Positions 8,164-17,774 of a DNA stretch of 64,000 nucleotides are shown in pieces (the stretch's first letter is position 1; each line of letters begins with the position of its first letter). Origin of the DNA: Spirosoma fluviale (lineage in GTDB: Bacteria > Bacteroidota > Bacteroidia > Cytophagales > Spirosomataceae); the NCBI GenBank assembly GCA_945901025.1, contig CAMDJW010000001.1, forward strand, positions 248,001 through 312,000, in the 5' to 3' direction. Under the pieces are notes generated by a model. That model saw only the letters and a program-made list of their open reading frames with translations. It searched no databases and was not told the DNA's origin. A program made the position numbers and the translations under genes.

Positions 8164-8527
8164 ATGAGAAAATAAATCGATAAGCCGAATTCTGTAAGTA
8201 GGAAACCTACCCTCTTATCATTTATCTTGGATAAACATCACTGTTAACCTCTAGCAATCTACCCACTGACATCGGACGAGCAACCCTTTTGTCCTAAGAC
8301 AGTCAGCCTATTTGATCTTGCAACGTGTGAGGTTTACCTTTGCCTGTCTTGTCACCAATCCAGCGGTGGGCTCTTACCCCACCTTTTCACCCTTACCTCG
8401 AAAGGCGGTTATTTTCTGTGGCACTATCTGTTGGATCGTTAAATCCACCTTCCAGTTAGGAAGCACACTGCTCTTTGTTGTTCGGACTTTCCTCTTTAAA
8501 AAGCGATAAGATGATTTATTTTCTCAT
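8164..8527 (-). ncRNA. rnpB: RNase P RNA (rnpB), class A
   Basis: The catalytic RNA of RNase P, which matures tRNA 5' ends. Read on the minus strand it has the universal 5' block GAGGAAAGTCCG (P4 5' strand, about 8499-8485), the internal ACAGAAAATA and GTAAGGGTGAAAAGGTG segments, the GGTAAACCTCAC block, and the 3' universal block ACAGAATTCGGCTTATCG (about 8195-8178). The ends, ATGAGAAAATAAATC and its exact 15-base complement (8513-8527 and 8164-8178), form an extended P1 helix. The boundaries given are those of this helix; mature ends could be a few bases inside. An open frame on the opposite strand (8312-8509) is a shadow. Confidence 0.95.
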
Positions 8528-8529
8528 CA

Positions 8530-8563
8530 CAAAGGTATCTTAATTATTTTGAAATCTTCCAAT
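8530..8563 (-). promoter_or_regulatory. Promoter of rnpB
   Basis: TACCTTTG on the minus strand (8537-8530) fits the TAnnTTTG -7 box and would start RNA at about 8524, at the outer end of the rnpB P1 helix. ATTG (8563-8560) with a 22-base spacer could be the -33 element and lies inside the end of the DUF4403 coding sequence. Confidence 0.6.
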
Positions 8564-9824
8564 CGGCGCCCAATAAGCCACTAACATAAAAGCTTGATTC
8601 ATTCCATTGAATTAAATCAACTTTCAAATTAGTGTTATTCATCACAAGTGGACCTGAAAATTTTTCAATTAATTCTTGAGATTTCATTAAATCAAATTTA
8701 AAATCATTGGCTAATCGATTAATACGCCTAATTACGTGTTTTTTAAATAAGGATTTGGGAAATGACAAACCTTTAATTTCTTGGTTTTTCACTTGAAAAC
8801 CTATAATATGTTGTTCATAAACCACCGGCACAAAATCAATCTTAAGTTCCGATTTGGCTCCTTTAAATCCATTAATATGAGCGCTTAAATAGGAAGTATT
8901 CTCTCCCATAATATGAATTTTCAATCCTTTAATTTTTAATTTTTCTTGAGCAGATTTTGTTAAAAATTCATTGATCATAATCCAATCCAATTGGCCTGAA
9001 AATGGTAATTCACGGCCTAATTGTTGATCATTATTCATATAATAACGAAGCGTCTTTTTAGAATCCATTGGGGATTTGGAAATACCGACCGACGTATTTA
9101 AAAGCAATTCCAAATTAAGCCCTTGGGGTAGTATATCTAATTTTCTGATGCCTAAGCCAATTCGACTAGTCGGAAAAGTATACTCGGGCCAACTGATATT
9201 TTGCGCATTATTGACCAGCATTTTCTCTAAGCTAGTAGGCTGCAATAAACCTTCCAAATTAGATTTAATGGTGGCATTAAGTTCATTGTTTTTACTTTTA
9301 AATAAATTGTCAACGACAGGCCCCACATTAACACCAAACCCAGCAACCTTTACCATAGGCTTTTCCAACCATTGATAACTATATGAAATGTTTCCAACAC
9401 CAAAATTATTTAATGATTTAATTTGCAAATCGATATCTACGTTTAAATCTAATTTTCCTCGGACTATGCCTGCATTAAATCCTGCCACATTGGGTTTGGC
9501 CTCAAATAAAGCTGGAGCTTGAATGATTAAATGCTTCGATTTATTAGTCGAAAATTTAACTTTTCCAGCTAAACTTGATTGAATAGGAAATCCAATAAAA
9601 GATTGATCAGATTTAGACTCAAAAATAGTTTTATCAGGCCTTTTGTCTACCCATTTCGATAAAGAATCAAACGAAATAAAAACAGAAACTAGAAAATTCT
9701 TAGGTTTTGCACCTGAAAACACCTTCGCATATTGCGCTGGAATAAACTCTTTTTGCGTTAATTTCTGTTGACAAGCCGATATGGTTAAAATAAGGGCCAA
9801 CCATAAAATAATGTTCTTTATCAT
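8544..9824 (-). CDS. DUF4403-family lipoprotein
   Basis: A 426-residue lipoprotein: signal MIKNIILWLALILTISAC with lipobox ISAC, so Cys18 should be acylated. The body looks like DUF4403, a Bacteroidota/Proteobacteria family of tandem lipid-binding-like beta modules, with repeated phrases such as KVKFSTNKSKHLIIQAPALF and VDIDLQIKSL, and ends GADWKISK, a typical short C-terminal tryptophan motif. Function is not established. Its start overlaps the stop of the upstream membrane protein by four bases (ATGA), so the two are translationally coupled and probably work together at the envelope. Confidence 0.75.
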   Translation of the reverse strand: MIKNIILWLALILTISACQQKLTQKEFIPAQYAKVFSGAKPKNFLVSVFISFDSLSKWVDKRPDKTIFESKSDQSFIGFPIQSSLAGKVKFSTNKSKHLIIQAPALFEAKPNVAGFNAGIVRGKLDLNVDIDLQIKSLNNFGVGNISYSYQWLEKPMVKVAGFGVNVGPVVDNLFKSKNNELNATIKSNLEGLLQPTSLEKMLVNNAQNISWPEYTFPTSRIGLGIRKLDILPQGLNLELLLNTSVGISKSPMDSKKTLRYYMNNDQQLGRELPFSGQLDWIMINEFLTKSAQEKLKIKGLKIHIMGENTSYLSAHINGFKGAKSELKIDFVPVVYEQHIIGFQVKNQEIKGLSFPKSLFKKHVIRRINRLANDFKFDLMKSQELIEKFSGPLVMNNTNLKVDLIQWNESSFYVSGLLGADWKISK

Positions 9825-11329
9825 CGTAATTCTCTAAATTTTCGAATCATCCATTCACTCAAGATTATTAACAATAGCCAAAGCTTGAAATATATATTTT
9901 GCCAAACATAAACAGATTCTTCTCTGAAATTTGAATTTTGTTCCTCGCGGATAAAATCAGCAGTGGACAAATCCTCTATTTCCAACAAATCTATATCATT
10001 TTTATTGGCCAAGAAAGTTAATTTAGGCTCATTTCGACCTAAACTATTCGTTGACATATCTTGAGTTAATAAATCATCTCCGAGAACTTGATCTTTATTT
10101 AAGCTATCCAAAGTATTGTTTACAAATAAATTGTCAAATAAAACTCCCAATGTAGAATCTGTTTGTGTATAGGTACCTTTCGTCCGAAATTCCTTCATTT
10201 GTAAATCCCAAAGTGACTCACCATCCATTTTTGAATGATGATCACTTTTAAAATAAATTGAAGTCTTATCTTTTAAAGTATTTAAAAACAAGACAGGAGA
10301 TTTAATTATTTTACTCTTGTAAATTTCATTAGGTAAAATCCCCTTAAAAATGAATTTATCTGCTTTATCGGGAATTTTAGCATTTACATCAAAATTCCAA
10401 ATCAGTTTAATGAACTTATTTTTAGCGACCCTATTTAAAACCCCCACATCAGGATCCAACGCATCCGAAAATCCATACACAGTAGCCTTTTCATCAACTA
10501 CATTCCAATCAATCCATTTACTCAAGCCAATACCTAAAGCCACTTTAATTTTATGCTGACCCAATTTATTAGACTTCAAGTCTACATCTTTTATTAGATA
10601 GGTATGGTCATTATCGAAAGAGATTTTTTGAGTTTTTACAAAAGCATCATCTACATAAAAATTAATAATCACATTTCTATTTTGCTTGAAATTCTTTAAC
10701 CATACTTCTACTGGTACATGAACCTCTTCACCGGGAACAGAAAAAATGGGTAAATGGGTTGTTGAAAACTCAATTTGTTCCTTATTTAATATCTGGCCAT
10801 AGGGGATTAGGTGAATATTGACTGTCAACTCCACGTTCAGATCATTCAAATTCCCATCTGTTAAGATAAATATTTCTTTACGCGATGGGCCTTTGCTTAA
10901 TTTTCGGATGGTTTGGTTTAAACGATATAATGAACGAGAAAAGGGAGAAGGTCGCTTGAAATCAACAATCTCTTGGCCGTTAAAATCAACCCATTTAAAT
11001 TTGGGATATTTAATTTTTAATACTGAATCCGCTTTTCTAAAAGTCTTATCAAAATATTTAGTCATTGAATCAGGAAAATCAACGACAAAAATATATTCGA
11101 CCGACTCATTTAAATTTTTATTTTCAAAGATCTTGAAAGGCAAAATAGCAACGAGTAAAGAAGCCAAAATTAGGCCTCTAATACTCCCTAAAAATATTCT
11201 CCAAGAAACTGATTGACCATTATTGATTGGATTTCGATAGAAATAATATCCAAAACCTAGAAAAAAAACAAGCACCAATCCCGCATAAATCGCGATTGAG
11301 GTTTGAATCGATATTTCGTCTAAAAACAT
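9821..11329 (-). CDS. Membrane protein with degenerate von Willebrand A-like domain
   Basis: 502 residues. Two hydrophobic segments lie at the N-terminus (about 10-32 and 43-65), then a soluble region that starts YIFVVDFPDSMTKYF, resembling the first strand and MIDAS loop of a VWA domain but with DFPDS in place of DxSxS, followed by EIFILTDGNLND, a second VWA-like strand. The middle resembles an immunoglobulin-like domain (VPVEVWLKNFKQNRNV). A single C-terminal helix (IYFKLWLLLIILSEWMI) ends the protein. The architecture recalls BatA-type or VWA/glutamine-amidotransferase-like membrane proteins of Bacteroidota, but I cannot name a family. Its ATG overlaps the fabG stop by one base. Confidence 0.7.
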   Translation of the reverse strand: MFLDEISIQTSIAIYAGLVLVFFLGFGYYFYRNPINNGQSVSWRIFLGSIRGLILASLLVAILPFKIFENKNLNESVEYIFVVDFPDSMTKYFDKTFRKADSVLKIKYPKFKWVDFNGQEIVDFKRPSPFSRSLYRLNQTIRKLSKGPSRKEIFILTDGNLNDLNVELTVNIHLIPYGQILNKEQIEFSTTHLPIFSVPGEEVHVPVEVWLKNFKQNRNVIINFYVDDAFVKTQKISFDNDHTYLIKDVDLKSNKLGQHKIKVALGIGLSKWIDWNVVDEKATVYGFSDALDPDVGVLNRVAKNKFIKLIWNFDVNAKIPDKADKFIFKGILPNEIYKSKIIKSPVLFLNTLKDKTSIYFKSDHHSKMDGESLWDLQMKEFRTKGTYTQTDSTLGVLFDNLFVNNTLDSLNKDQVLGDDLLTQDMSTNSLGRNEPKLTFLANKNDIDLLEIEDLSTADFIREEQNSNFREESVYVWQNIYFKLWLLLIILSEWMIRKFRELR

Positions 11330-12075
11330 TAAGTTAATAATCCCCCGTCCACTTGAATAGTTTGTCCAGTTACATAAGACGATAAATCAGATCCTAAAAA
11401 TAAACATACGTTGGCCACTTCATTAGCCTCACCACCTCTTTTCAAAGGAATGGCTTTTTTCCATTCTTCAACAGTAGCCTCATTCAATTCACCCGTCATT
11501 TCGGTTTCAATAAAACCAGGAGCAATCGAATTGCAACGAATATTTCTAGATCCTAATTCAAGTGCCACAGATTTTGTAAATCCAATAATACCCGCCTTGG
11601 ATGCGGAATAATTTGCTTGGCCTGCATTTCCCTTAATCCCTACAATAGAAGTTAAATTGATAATAGAACCTGATTTAGCCTTCATCATCGGCTTAATAAC
11701 TGCCTTAGTCAAATTAAACACCGACTTTAAATTAACACGAATCACATCATCCCATTGTTCTTCACTCATTCGCATCAATAATCCATCCTTTGTTATCCCA
11801 GCGTTATTTATTAAGATGTCGATCTTTTGAAAATCAGCTAAAACAGCTTCTACAAGTGCTTCAGATTCAGCGTATTGAGATGCATCCGAACGATAACCTT
11901 TTGCCTTTATTCCAAAATTTGACAATTCTTTTTCTAAAGCTTGACCTTTTTCGACCGAGGACAAATAGGTAAAAGCAACATGAGCGCCTGCTTTGGCAAA
12001 TTGAGTTGCGATGGCCTTCCCTATCCCTCTTGAAGCTCCAGTGACCAACACAACTTTATCTTGAACTAAATTCAT
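11329..12075 (-). CDS. fabG: 3-oxoacyl-[ACP] reductase FabG
   Basis: A 248-residue short-chain dehydrogenase for the NADPH-dependent ketoreduction step of fatty acid elongation. The cofactor motif is TGASRGIGKAIA (residues 13-24), NNAG at about 88-91, the catalytic Ser in NLTSIVGIKG, and YSASK (Tyr and Lys) near 155; the end VDGGLLT is typical of FabG. Length is standard. It follows clpC by nine bases and overlaps the next gene by one base, so these form one transcription unit. A related SDR with other substrates cannot be excluded, but FabG is the best fit. Confidence 0.93.
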   Translation of the reverse strand: MNLVQDKVVLVTGASRGIGKAIATQFAKAGAHVAFTYLSSVEKGQALEKELSNFGIKAKGYRSDASQYAESEALVEAVLADFQKIDILINNAGITKDGLLMRMSEEQWDDVIRVNLKSVFNLTKAVIKPMMKAKSGSIINLTSIVGIKGNAGQANYSASKAGIIGFTKSVALELGSRNIRCNSIAPGFIETEMTGELNEATVEEWKKAIPLKRGGEANEVANVCLFLGSDLSSYVTGQTIQVDGGLLT

Positions 12076-12084
12076 AAATATGAT

Positions 12085-14628
12085 TTATACTTTTTTTCGA
12101 ACTAAACTTATTTGCTCTGCATTTTCTTCATAATCCGCCTCGATTAACTCACCTTCTTCCAATGGACCTTTTAAAATTTCCTCTGCTAATAAATCCTCTA
12201 AATATTTTTGAATCGCACGATTAAGTGGTCTTGCCCCATATTGTGGATCGTAGCCTTTATCCGCGATAAAATCTTTTGCCTTTTCAGTTAACTGAACCTC
12301 ATAACCCAAATTAACCAGACGAGCTTTAAGTTTAATTAACATTAAGTCAATAATCTTATGCAAATCAGACCTTTCAAGAGAATTGAAAATAATAATATCA
12401 TCTAGCCGATTTATAAATTCCGGAGCAAACGCTTTTTTCAATGCATTTTGAATCGTCGACCTAGCCTGCTCATCCAAATTGTCAGATTTCGATTTCGTTG
12501 AAAAACCAATTCCCGAACCAAAGTCTTTCAGATCCCTAGCCCCAATATTGGACGTCATAATGATAATTGTATTTCTAAAATCAACTCGTCTTCCTAACCC
12601 ATCTGTTAAAATACCATCATCCAAAACTTGCAACAATAGATTAAACACATCTGGATGCGCTTTTTCAATTTCATCCAGTAAAATAACGGAATAAGGTTTG
12701 CGACGAACTTTTTCGGTCAACTGACCACCTTCTTCATAACCCACGTAGCCTGGAGGCGCGCCAACTAACCTTGAAACGCTAAATTTCTCCATGTATTCAC
12801 TCATGTCAATACGAACAAGTGCATCTTCTTTATCAAATAAATAAGTAGCCAAAACCTTAGCCATTTCAGTCTTTCCAACTCCTGTAGGTCCTAAAAAGAT
12901 AAATGAACCAATCGGTTTTTGAGGATCTTTAAGGCCCACCCTAGTCCGTTGAATAGCTTTTACTAGTTTTTTAACGGCATCAGTTTGGCCAATCACATGT
13001 TTGCTTAGCTCTTCTTCCATCTTCAACAATTTCTCCCCCTCTTTTGCAGCCACACGATTCACTGGAATACCCGTCATTTGCGCAATTACTTCAGCCACAT
13101 GCTCCTCAGTAACAGTGAATTTCTGTTTCTTAGACTCTTCATCCCAAATTTGCTTCGCTTTCTCTAATTGGTCAATCAACTTTTTCTCACGGTCACGTAA
13201 TTGTGCCGCTTCCTCATATTTCTGAGATTTTACAACTTGATTCTTCTCTTTTTTGACAAGTTCAATTTGGTTTTCTAATGCCACAATATCGGCAGGAACA
13301 TTGATATTAGAAATGTGTACTCGCGCACCTACTTCATCCATTACATCAATTGCCTTATCCGGTAGAAAACGATCTGATATGTACCGATCCGATAATTTCA
13401 CCGCTGAAATAATCGATTCAGGAGTGTAAATAACATGATGATGCTCCTCGTATTTGTCTTTAATGTTGTTTAATATTTCTATCGTTTCGTCGACAGTTGT
13501 CGCATCCACCATGACCGTTTGAAATCTCCGTGCTAATGCACCATCTTTCTCGATGTATTGACGGTATTCATCTAATGTAGTTGCTCCTATAACCTGAATA
13601 TCTCCTCTTGATAATGAAGGTTTAAACATATTAGAAGCGTCTAATGAGCCCGAAGCACCGCCAGCACCCACAATAGTATGCAATTCATCGATAAACAAAA
13701 TCACATCGGTCGACTTTTCTAATTCATTCATCACTGCCTTCATCCGCTCCTCAAACTGTCCACGATATTTAGTACCAGCGACCAATGAAGCTAAATCTAA
13801 TGTAACGACACGCTTTCCAAATAACACTCTAGAAACCTTTTTCTGGATGATACGTAATGCCAAACCTTCAGCGATGGCTGTTTTACCTACTCCTGGCTCT
13901 CCAATTAAAATAGGGTTATTCTTTTTACGTCTCGACAAAATTTGTGCCACACGTTCAATTTCTTTCTCACGACCTACAATCGGATCTAATTTACCATTTT
14001 CAGCGATTTTGGTTAAATCGCGTCCGAAATTGTCTAAAACGGGCGTCTTACTTTTTTCTGCTCCTTTAGTTCCACTGGCAGAAGCACCTCCTGGAGTATT
14101 GGAGGCTGAACCTGAATAAAGACGACTATCGTCATCATTATCATCCGTATCTGACGAAGATTTAGGCGAAATATCTTGACCAGTGCTCGACTGAAAATCA
14201 ACCATTTCTTTTATTAAATCATAATAAACCTGATATTTCTCCAAAATCTGAGTAGCCACATTATCTTCATCTCGAAGGATAGCCATTAACAAATGATCCG
14301 TTTCGACCAAATTAGTCTTAAAGTATTTGGCTTCTAGGTAGGTTAAACGTAAAACTTTTTCCGCTTGCTTTGTCAAGGGAATGTTCAATAAATTCTGCTT
14401 ATCAAAAGTAGATTTGGTGGTAGATGCAGTTGAATGCTCGATACTTTGACGCAATTGGTCTAACGAAACACCTGATTTTACTAATAACTCAACCCCTGAA
14501 CTCTCTCCATCACGAATCATTCCCAACATTAAATGCTCTGTCCCGATATAATCATGTCCTAAACGCAATGCTTCTTCGCGAGCCAGCGAAATCACTTCTT
14601 TTACTTTATTTGAAAACTTTGCTTCCAT
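12085..14628 (-). CDS. clpC: ClpC-type AAA+ unfoldase
   Basis: An 847-residue Clp ATPase that feeds proteins into the ClpP protease or refolds aggregates. The N-terminal Clp repeats span 1-145 (FSNKVKEVISLAREEA, HDYIGTEHLMLGMI). A linker of about 50 residues rich in Ser, Asp and Gly follows. The first AAA+ module has Walker A GEPGVGKT (243-250) and Walker B LFIDELH. A UVR-type segment (YEEAAQLRDREKKL, about 471-484) marks it as ClpC rather than ClpB. The second module has GPTGVGKT (580-587) and ILLDEIEKAH. It starts with ATG and heads the clpC-fabG unit. Confidence 0.96.
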   Translation of the reverse strand: MEAKFSNKVKEVISLAREEALRLGHDYIGTEHLMLGMIRDGESSGVELLVKSGVSLDQLRQSIEHSTASTTKSTFDKQNLLNIPLTKQAEKVLRLTYLEAKYFKTNLVETDHLLMAILRDEDNVATQILEKYQVYYDLIKEMVDFQSSTGQDISPKSSSDTDDNDDDSRLYSGSASNTPGGASASGTKGAEKSKTPVLDNFGRDLTKIAENGKLDPIVGREKEIERVAQILSRRKKNNPILIGEPGVGKTAIAEGLALRIIQKKVSRVLFGKRVVTLDLASLVAGTKYRGQFEERMKAVMNELEKSTDVILFIDELHTIVGAGGASGSLDASNMFKPSLSRGDIQVIGATTLDEYRQYIEKDGALARRFQTVMVDATTVDETIEILNNIKDKYEEHHHVIYTPESIISAVKLSDRYISDRFLPDKAIDVMDEVGARVHISNINVPADIVALENQIELVKKEKNQVVKSQKYEEAAQLRDREKKLIDQLEKAKQIWDEESKKQKFTVTEEHVAEVIAQMTGIPVNRVAAKEGEKLLKMEEELSKHVIGQTDAVKKLVKAIQRTRVGLKDPQKPIGSFIFLGPTGVGKTEMAKVLATYLFDKEDALVRIDMSEYMEKFSVSRLVGAPPGYVGYEEGGQLTEKVRRKPYSVILLDEIEKAHPDVFNLLLQVLDDGILTDGLGRRVDFRNTIIIMTSNIGARDLKDFGSGIGFSTKSKSDNLDEQARSTIQNALKKAFAPEFINRLDDIIIFNSLERSDLHKIIDLMLIKLKARLVNLGYEVQLTEKAKDFIADKGYDPQYGARPLNRAIQKYLEDLLAEEILKGPLEEGELIEADYEENAEQISLVRKKV

Positions 14629-14692
14629 TTGATTTCTTTTTATCTATTGCGAAAAACACATCTCAATATCTATTTGTTCAATATTAACGAAA

Positions 14693-15289
14693 TTAACTTA
14701 AAATATTTCTCGATTCCTTTCCGTGGTTCATCAATAAATCCAAAATAGACAAATTAGGAACAAATGAATCACCAAAACATTGCCGATAGGGAATCGATTT
14801 AAAATTAGTTCTTAATTGCCAATCTTGTTTGGCATTTATTTGATTCCAGTGACTCAGGTTATTTGTTGAATGAAATTGATCTGTTAGAGTGAAAGAAAAC
14901 TCTACATTCAAAATTTTCATGATTAACTGAATGAAATCAATATTTAAATCTACTAAAAATTTATTTTTTTTCGCAAAAATATCCCTAATATATGGTTCAA
15001 AATATTCAAAAAATGGTGCTTTGCCATATCCTGCCTGAATTGCACCCAAATGACGACGCTCCCAATCTTGAAAATAATCAATTCTAATATCTTTAGTTAC
15101 TACTTTTTGCCCGCTGATATGTATCGTTGGCACGGTCAAACATTCAATTCCATTGGCTCCTAATAAATACGTCCGATTACGAAAAGTTTGTTTGGGGAAA
15201 TTCTCCATCACTTCAAACTCAACATGATTCGAATGAATCAATAAACTTACATATTCTAAGCAGGGCAAATATTGAATTTCAATGTGCAT
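14693..15289 (-). CDS. WbqC-like family protein
   Basis: A 198-residue cytosolic protein matching the WbqC-like family: it opens IEIQYLPCLEYVSLLIHSNHVEFEVMENFPKQTFRNR, then VPTIHISGQKVVTKDIRIDY, WERRHLGAIQAGYGKAPFFEYF and an end-region Asp-Leu motif (SILDLLMNHG). WbqC-type proteins occur in polysaccharide loci and in many Bacteroidota genomes as single genes; the biochemical activity is not known. It is divergent from the acyltransferase gene. TAATTTTA (15319-15312, minus) is a near match to a -7 box. Confidence 0.8.
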   Translation of the reverse strand: MHIEIQYLPCLEYVSLLIHSNHVEFEVMENFPKQTFRNRTYLLGANGIECLTVPTIHISGQKVVTKDIRIDYFQDWERRHLGAIQAGYGKAPFFEYFEPYIRDIFAKKNKFLVDLNIDFIQLIMKILNVEFSFTLTDQFHSTNNLSHWNQINAKQDWQLRTNFKSIPYRQCFGDSFVPNLSILDLLMNHGKESRNILS

Positions 15290-15353
15290 TGAAAAAATAA
15301 TCGGATATTTGTAAAATTACATGTTAATGATGGCATACTCTTAAAGTTTATCT

Positions 15354-16220
15354 ATGTTTTTTTTAAAATTAATCGGCCATTTACCCCTATTTGTTTTGTA
15401 TCGAATAGCAACATTAGCTAAATGGTTACTTTATTTTGTATTTTCTTATCGGAAAAAGGTCATAGTCAATAATATCAAAAACTCCTTTCCTGCCCTTAGT
15501 AACTCACAAGTAAACATATTGACCGTTAAATTTTATGGGTATTTAACGGACCAAATGGTAGAATTCTTCAAAGGATCCACCATTAGCAAAAAGGAAATGC
15601 TAAAGCGAGTAAACTTGGTTAATGAGCAAATTATCACCAAGTATCTTGACAAAGGAATACCTGTTGTTTTAGTTGCAGGGCATCAAGGTAATTGGGAATG
15701 GGCGGTGCACCGACTAGCCCTATCAGAAAACCTGTATGACATTGTCTATCAAAAACTAACAAGCCCTTTATTTAATGACTTTACATTTTGGGTACGGTCA
15801 AGATTTGGTAGCAATGTATTAATGGAAAGACGAGAATCTGTCATTTTAGCGAGACAAAGAAAAAATATCCCAAGAGCCATTTGTTTGGCAGCGGATCAAT
15901 CACCCCCTAAACCCGAAAGTGCTTATTGGACACAATTCCTAAATCAACCCACAGGGTTTTTTACTGGAATTGAAAGGTTTGCTAGAGAATATCAATATCC
16001 AGTAATTTTCGTTGAATTAATTAGAGAAAAAAGAGGCTATTATACGATGAGTTTTGAAGAACTAATCAAGCCATCTTATGAAAATGTAGACAAAGGAGCT
16101 ATTATTGAACTTTTTGCGAGAAGGTTAGAGAAGTCAGTTTTAAAATATCCAGATCAATATTTATGGTCACATAAACGCTGGAAACATGAAAAACCATCAG
16201 ATATAACGATAAAATGGTGA
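15354..16220 (+). CDS. Lipid A late acyltransferase-like protein (LpxL/HtrB family)
   Basis: A 288-residue inner-membrane acyltransferase with an N-terminal hydrophobic anchor (FFLKLIGHLPLFVLYRIATLAKWLLYFVF). The catalytic H-x4-E is AGHQGNWEW near residue 118, followed by ADQSPP and FFTGIERFA, as in bacterial lipid A biosynthesis lauroyl/myristoyl transferases. In Bacteroidota this family adds secondary acyl chains to lipid A or related lipids, which fits the lpxD/lpxC/lpxA cluster found at 49-52 kb. It ends close to the convergent YciO-type gene. Confidence 0.85.
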   Translation: MFFLKLIGHLPLFVLYRIATLAKWLLYFVFSYRKKVIVNNIKNSFPALSNSQVNILTVKFYGYLTDQMVEFFKGSTISKKEMLKRVNLVNEQIITKYLDKGIPVVLVAGHQGNWEWAVHRLALSENLYDIVYQKLTSPLFNDFTFWVRSRFGSNVLMERRESVILARQRKNIPRAICLAADQSPPKPESAYWTQFLNQPTGFFTGIERFAREYQYPVIFVELIREKRGYYTMSFEELIKPSYENVDKGAIIELFARRLEKSVLKYPDQYLWSHKRWKHEKPSDITIKW

Positions 16221-16221
16221 T

Positions 16222-16848
16222 TTATTTAAAATCATCACATGGGCCCGCACCTTCCCTAATGATTGCTGGACTTTCCTCTGTTAGATCAATCACAGAGGAA
16301 GGATAAATCCCTCCAAATCCTCCATCAAGAACCAAATCTACTTGGTTTTTATATCGATCAAAAATAAGACTTGGGTCCGTAAATTCTTCCACATCTAATC
16401 CTACATGGGCTAATGTAGTTGTCAATAAAGGAGCATTAAGTTCTTTAATTAACTCAAGCATTGGCGAATAATCAGGAATTCTTACCCCCACTGTTTTTTT
16501 CCCTTGAACCAAAACGGATGGAACGTTTGAACTTGCAGGTAAAACGAAGGTATAGGGACCAGGAAGATAATGTTTTAATAATTTGAAATTCACATCACTG
16601 ACTTTAGCATAATTAGCAATCGAACTTAAGTCATTGCAAATGAATGAAAAACGATTCTTATTGGGTTTAATTTGTTTTATATCACAAATGCGTTGGATGG
16701 CTTGTTGGGAAGTTATCAAACAGCCTAAAGCATACATGGTATCCGTGCGGTAAATAATGACTCCATTTTTATGCAATACTTGAACGATGGAATCAAGCAT
16801 TTCGATGGAATTATTTTTGTCGTATAGTTTGATTAGTTGGGCTGCCAT
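16222..16848 (-). CDS. YciO/YrdC/Sua5-family protein, possible threonylcarbamoyl-AMP synthase
   Basis: A 208-residue protein with the YrdC fold. The opening GVIIYRTDTMYALGCLI, the motif KPNKNRFSFICNDLSSI (KPxxKPxSFLC in the YciO branch) and YLPGPYTFVLPAS are characteristic. TsaC/Sua5 enzymes make threonylcarbamoyl-AMP for t6A37 in tRNA; the YciO branch is related but with less certain activity. Sequence style favours YciO. It follows the YihY gene within two bases and ends a convergent pair with the acyltransferase. Confidence 0.85.
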   Translation of the reverse strand: MAAQLIKLYDKNNSIEMLDSIVQVLHKNGVIIYRTDTMYALGCLITSQQAIQRICDIKQIKPNKNRFSFICNDLSSIANYAKVSDVNFKLLKHYLPGPYTFVLPASSNVPSVLVQGKKTVGVRIPDYSPMLELIKELNAPLLTTTLAHVGLDVEEFTDPSLIFDRYKNQVDLVLDGGFGGIYPSSVIDLTEESPAIIREGAGPCDDFK

Positions 16849-16850
16849 TT

Positions 16851-17774
16851 CTAATACGTATTGAAAAAATCAGTGTCTTTTTCAACAGCACTATCCTCTG
16901 CTTTCACTTGATCGATACTGGCATTTATTTCAAAACCCACAATCAAAATCAATGCAATAAAATACAACCAAACCATTAAGGCTATCAAGGACCCAATAGA
17001 GCCATATATCTTATGGTAACTCGCGAAATTAACCAAATAATAAGAAAAAATATTCGTGACTGAAATAGTTAAAATAGAAGCAGTAATAGAACCTGCGTTA
17101 AAAAATTTCCACCGTTTATGAATCGCTGGGGCATAATAATAAATGATAGAAATAGTAAAAAAGAATACAGAGAAAATACTTAAATAAGTCAACGATTTAG
17201 TCAAATAATAGGTGAAATTATATTCAATTAAATCTTTTTTAGCCAACATTTTTAAAACAAAATTCCCCATTATAAATGCAACAAATGCAATCAATAAAAC
17301 AAAGGTCAATAAAAAATTAAGGGCCACTGCAATCACTCGTTCTTTTATGAAACCTCTATTTTCATTCGTTTTATAGGTAAGATTAAAAGACCTAATCAAT
17401 GCCATTATTCCACTTGTACTGGCATATAAGGCAAAAATAAAACCAAAAGAAAGTACTCCTCCACGTTTCTTGTTCACTATTTCACGAATTAATTCGGTCA
17501 AATCTCCATGAAGATTTTTAGGGATTGTACCCTTCAGAAATCCAATCATTTTAAGGTCCAAATGATCAATAGGCATATAAGGCAATAAGGAGAACAAAAA
17601 AATGATGGTGGGAAAAACAGCTAAAGTAAAATTATAGGCAACGGCAGCAGCACGTACATCGATATCAAATTGAAAAATCTTTTGATATAATATGCTAATA
17701 ATACGGCAGAGTACATAATGCTCTTCATATTCTCTCCAAATAGCTTTAATCTCCTTAAGTAAATTATTTTTCAT
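16851..17774 (-). CDS. YihY/virulence factor BrkB family membrane protein
   Basis: A 307-residue inner-membrane protein with about six helices. YihY hallmarks are DIDVRAAAVAYNFTLAVFPTIIF (about 37-60), ASTSGIMALIRSFNLTY near 130, and YGSIGSLIALMVWLYFIALILIVGFEINA near 260. The role is unknown despite the old name ribonuclease BN. A charged tail follows. I use the ATG at 17774, whose first base is the last base of the preceding stop codon (TGATG), implying translational coupling to the thioesterase gene. Confidence 0.9.
   Translation of the reverse strand: MKNNLLKEIKAIWREYEEHYVLCRIISILYQKIFQFDIDVRAAAVAYNFTLAVFPTIIFLFSLLPYMPIDHLDLKMIGFLKGTIPKNLHGDLTELIREIVNKKRGGVLSFGFIFALYASTSGIMALIRSFNLTYKTNENRGFIKERVIAVALNFLLTFVLLIAFVAFIMGNFVLKMLAKKDLIEYNFTYYLTKSLTYLSIFSVFFFTISIIYYYAPAIHKRWKFFNAGSITASILTISVTNIFSYYLVNFASYHKIYGSIGSLIALMVWLYFIALILIVGFEINASIDQVKAEDSAVEKDTDFFNTY

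Noticed and set aside
8312-8509. 65-codon frame on the plus strand at 8.3-8.5 kb
   Set aside because: Lies opposite the conserved RNase P RNA core.
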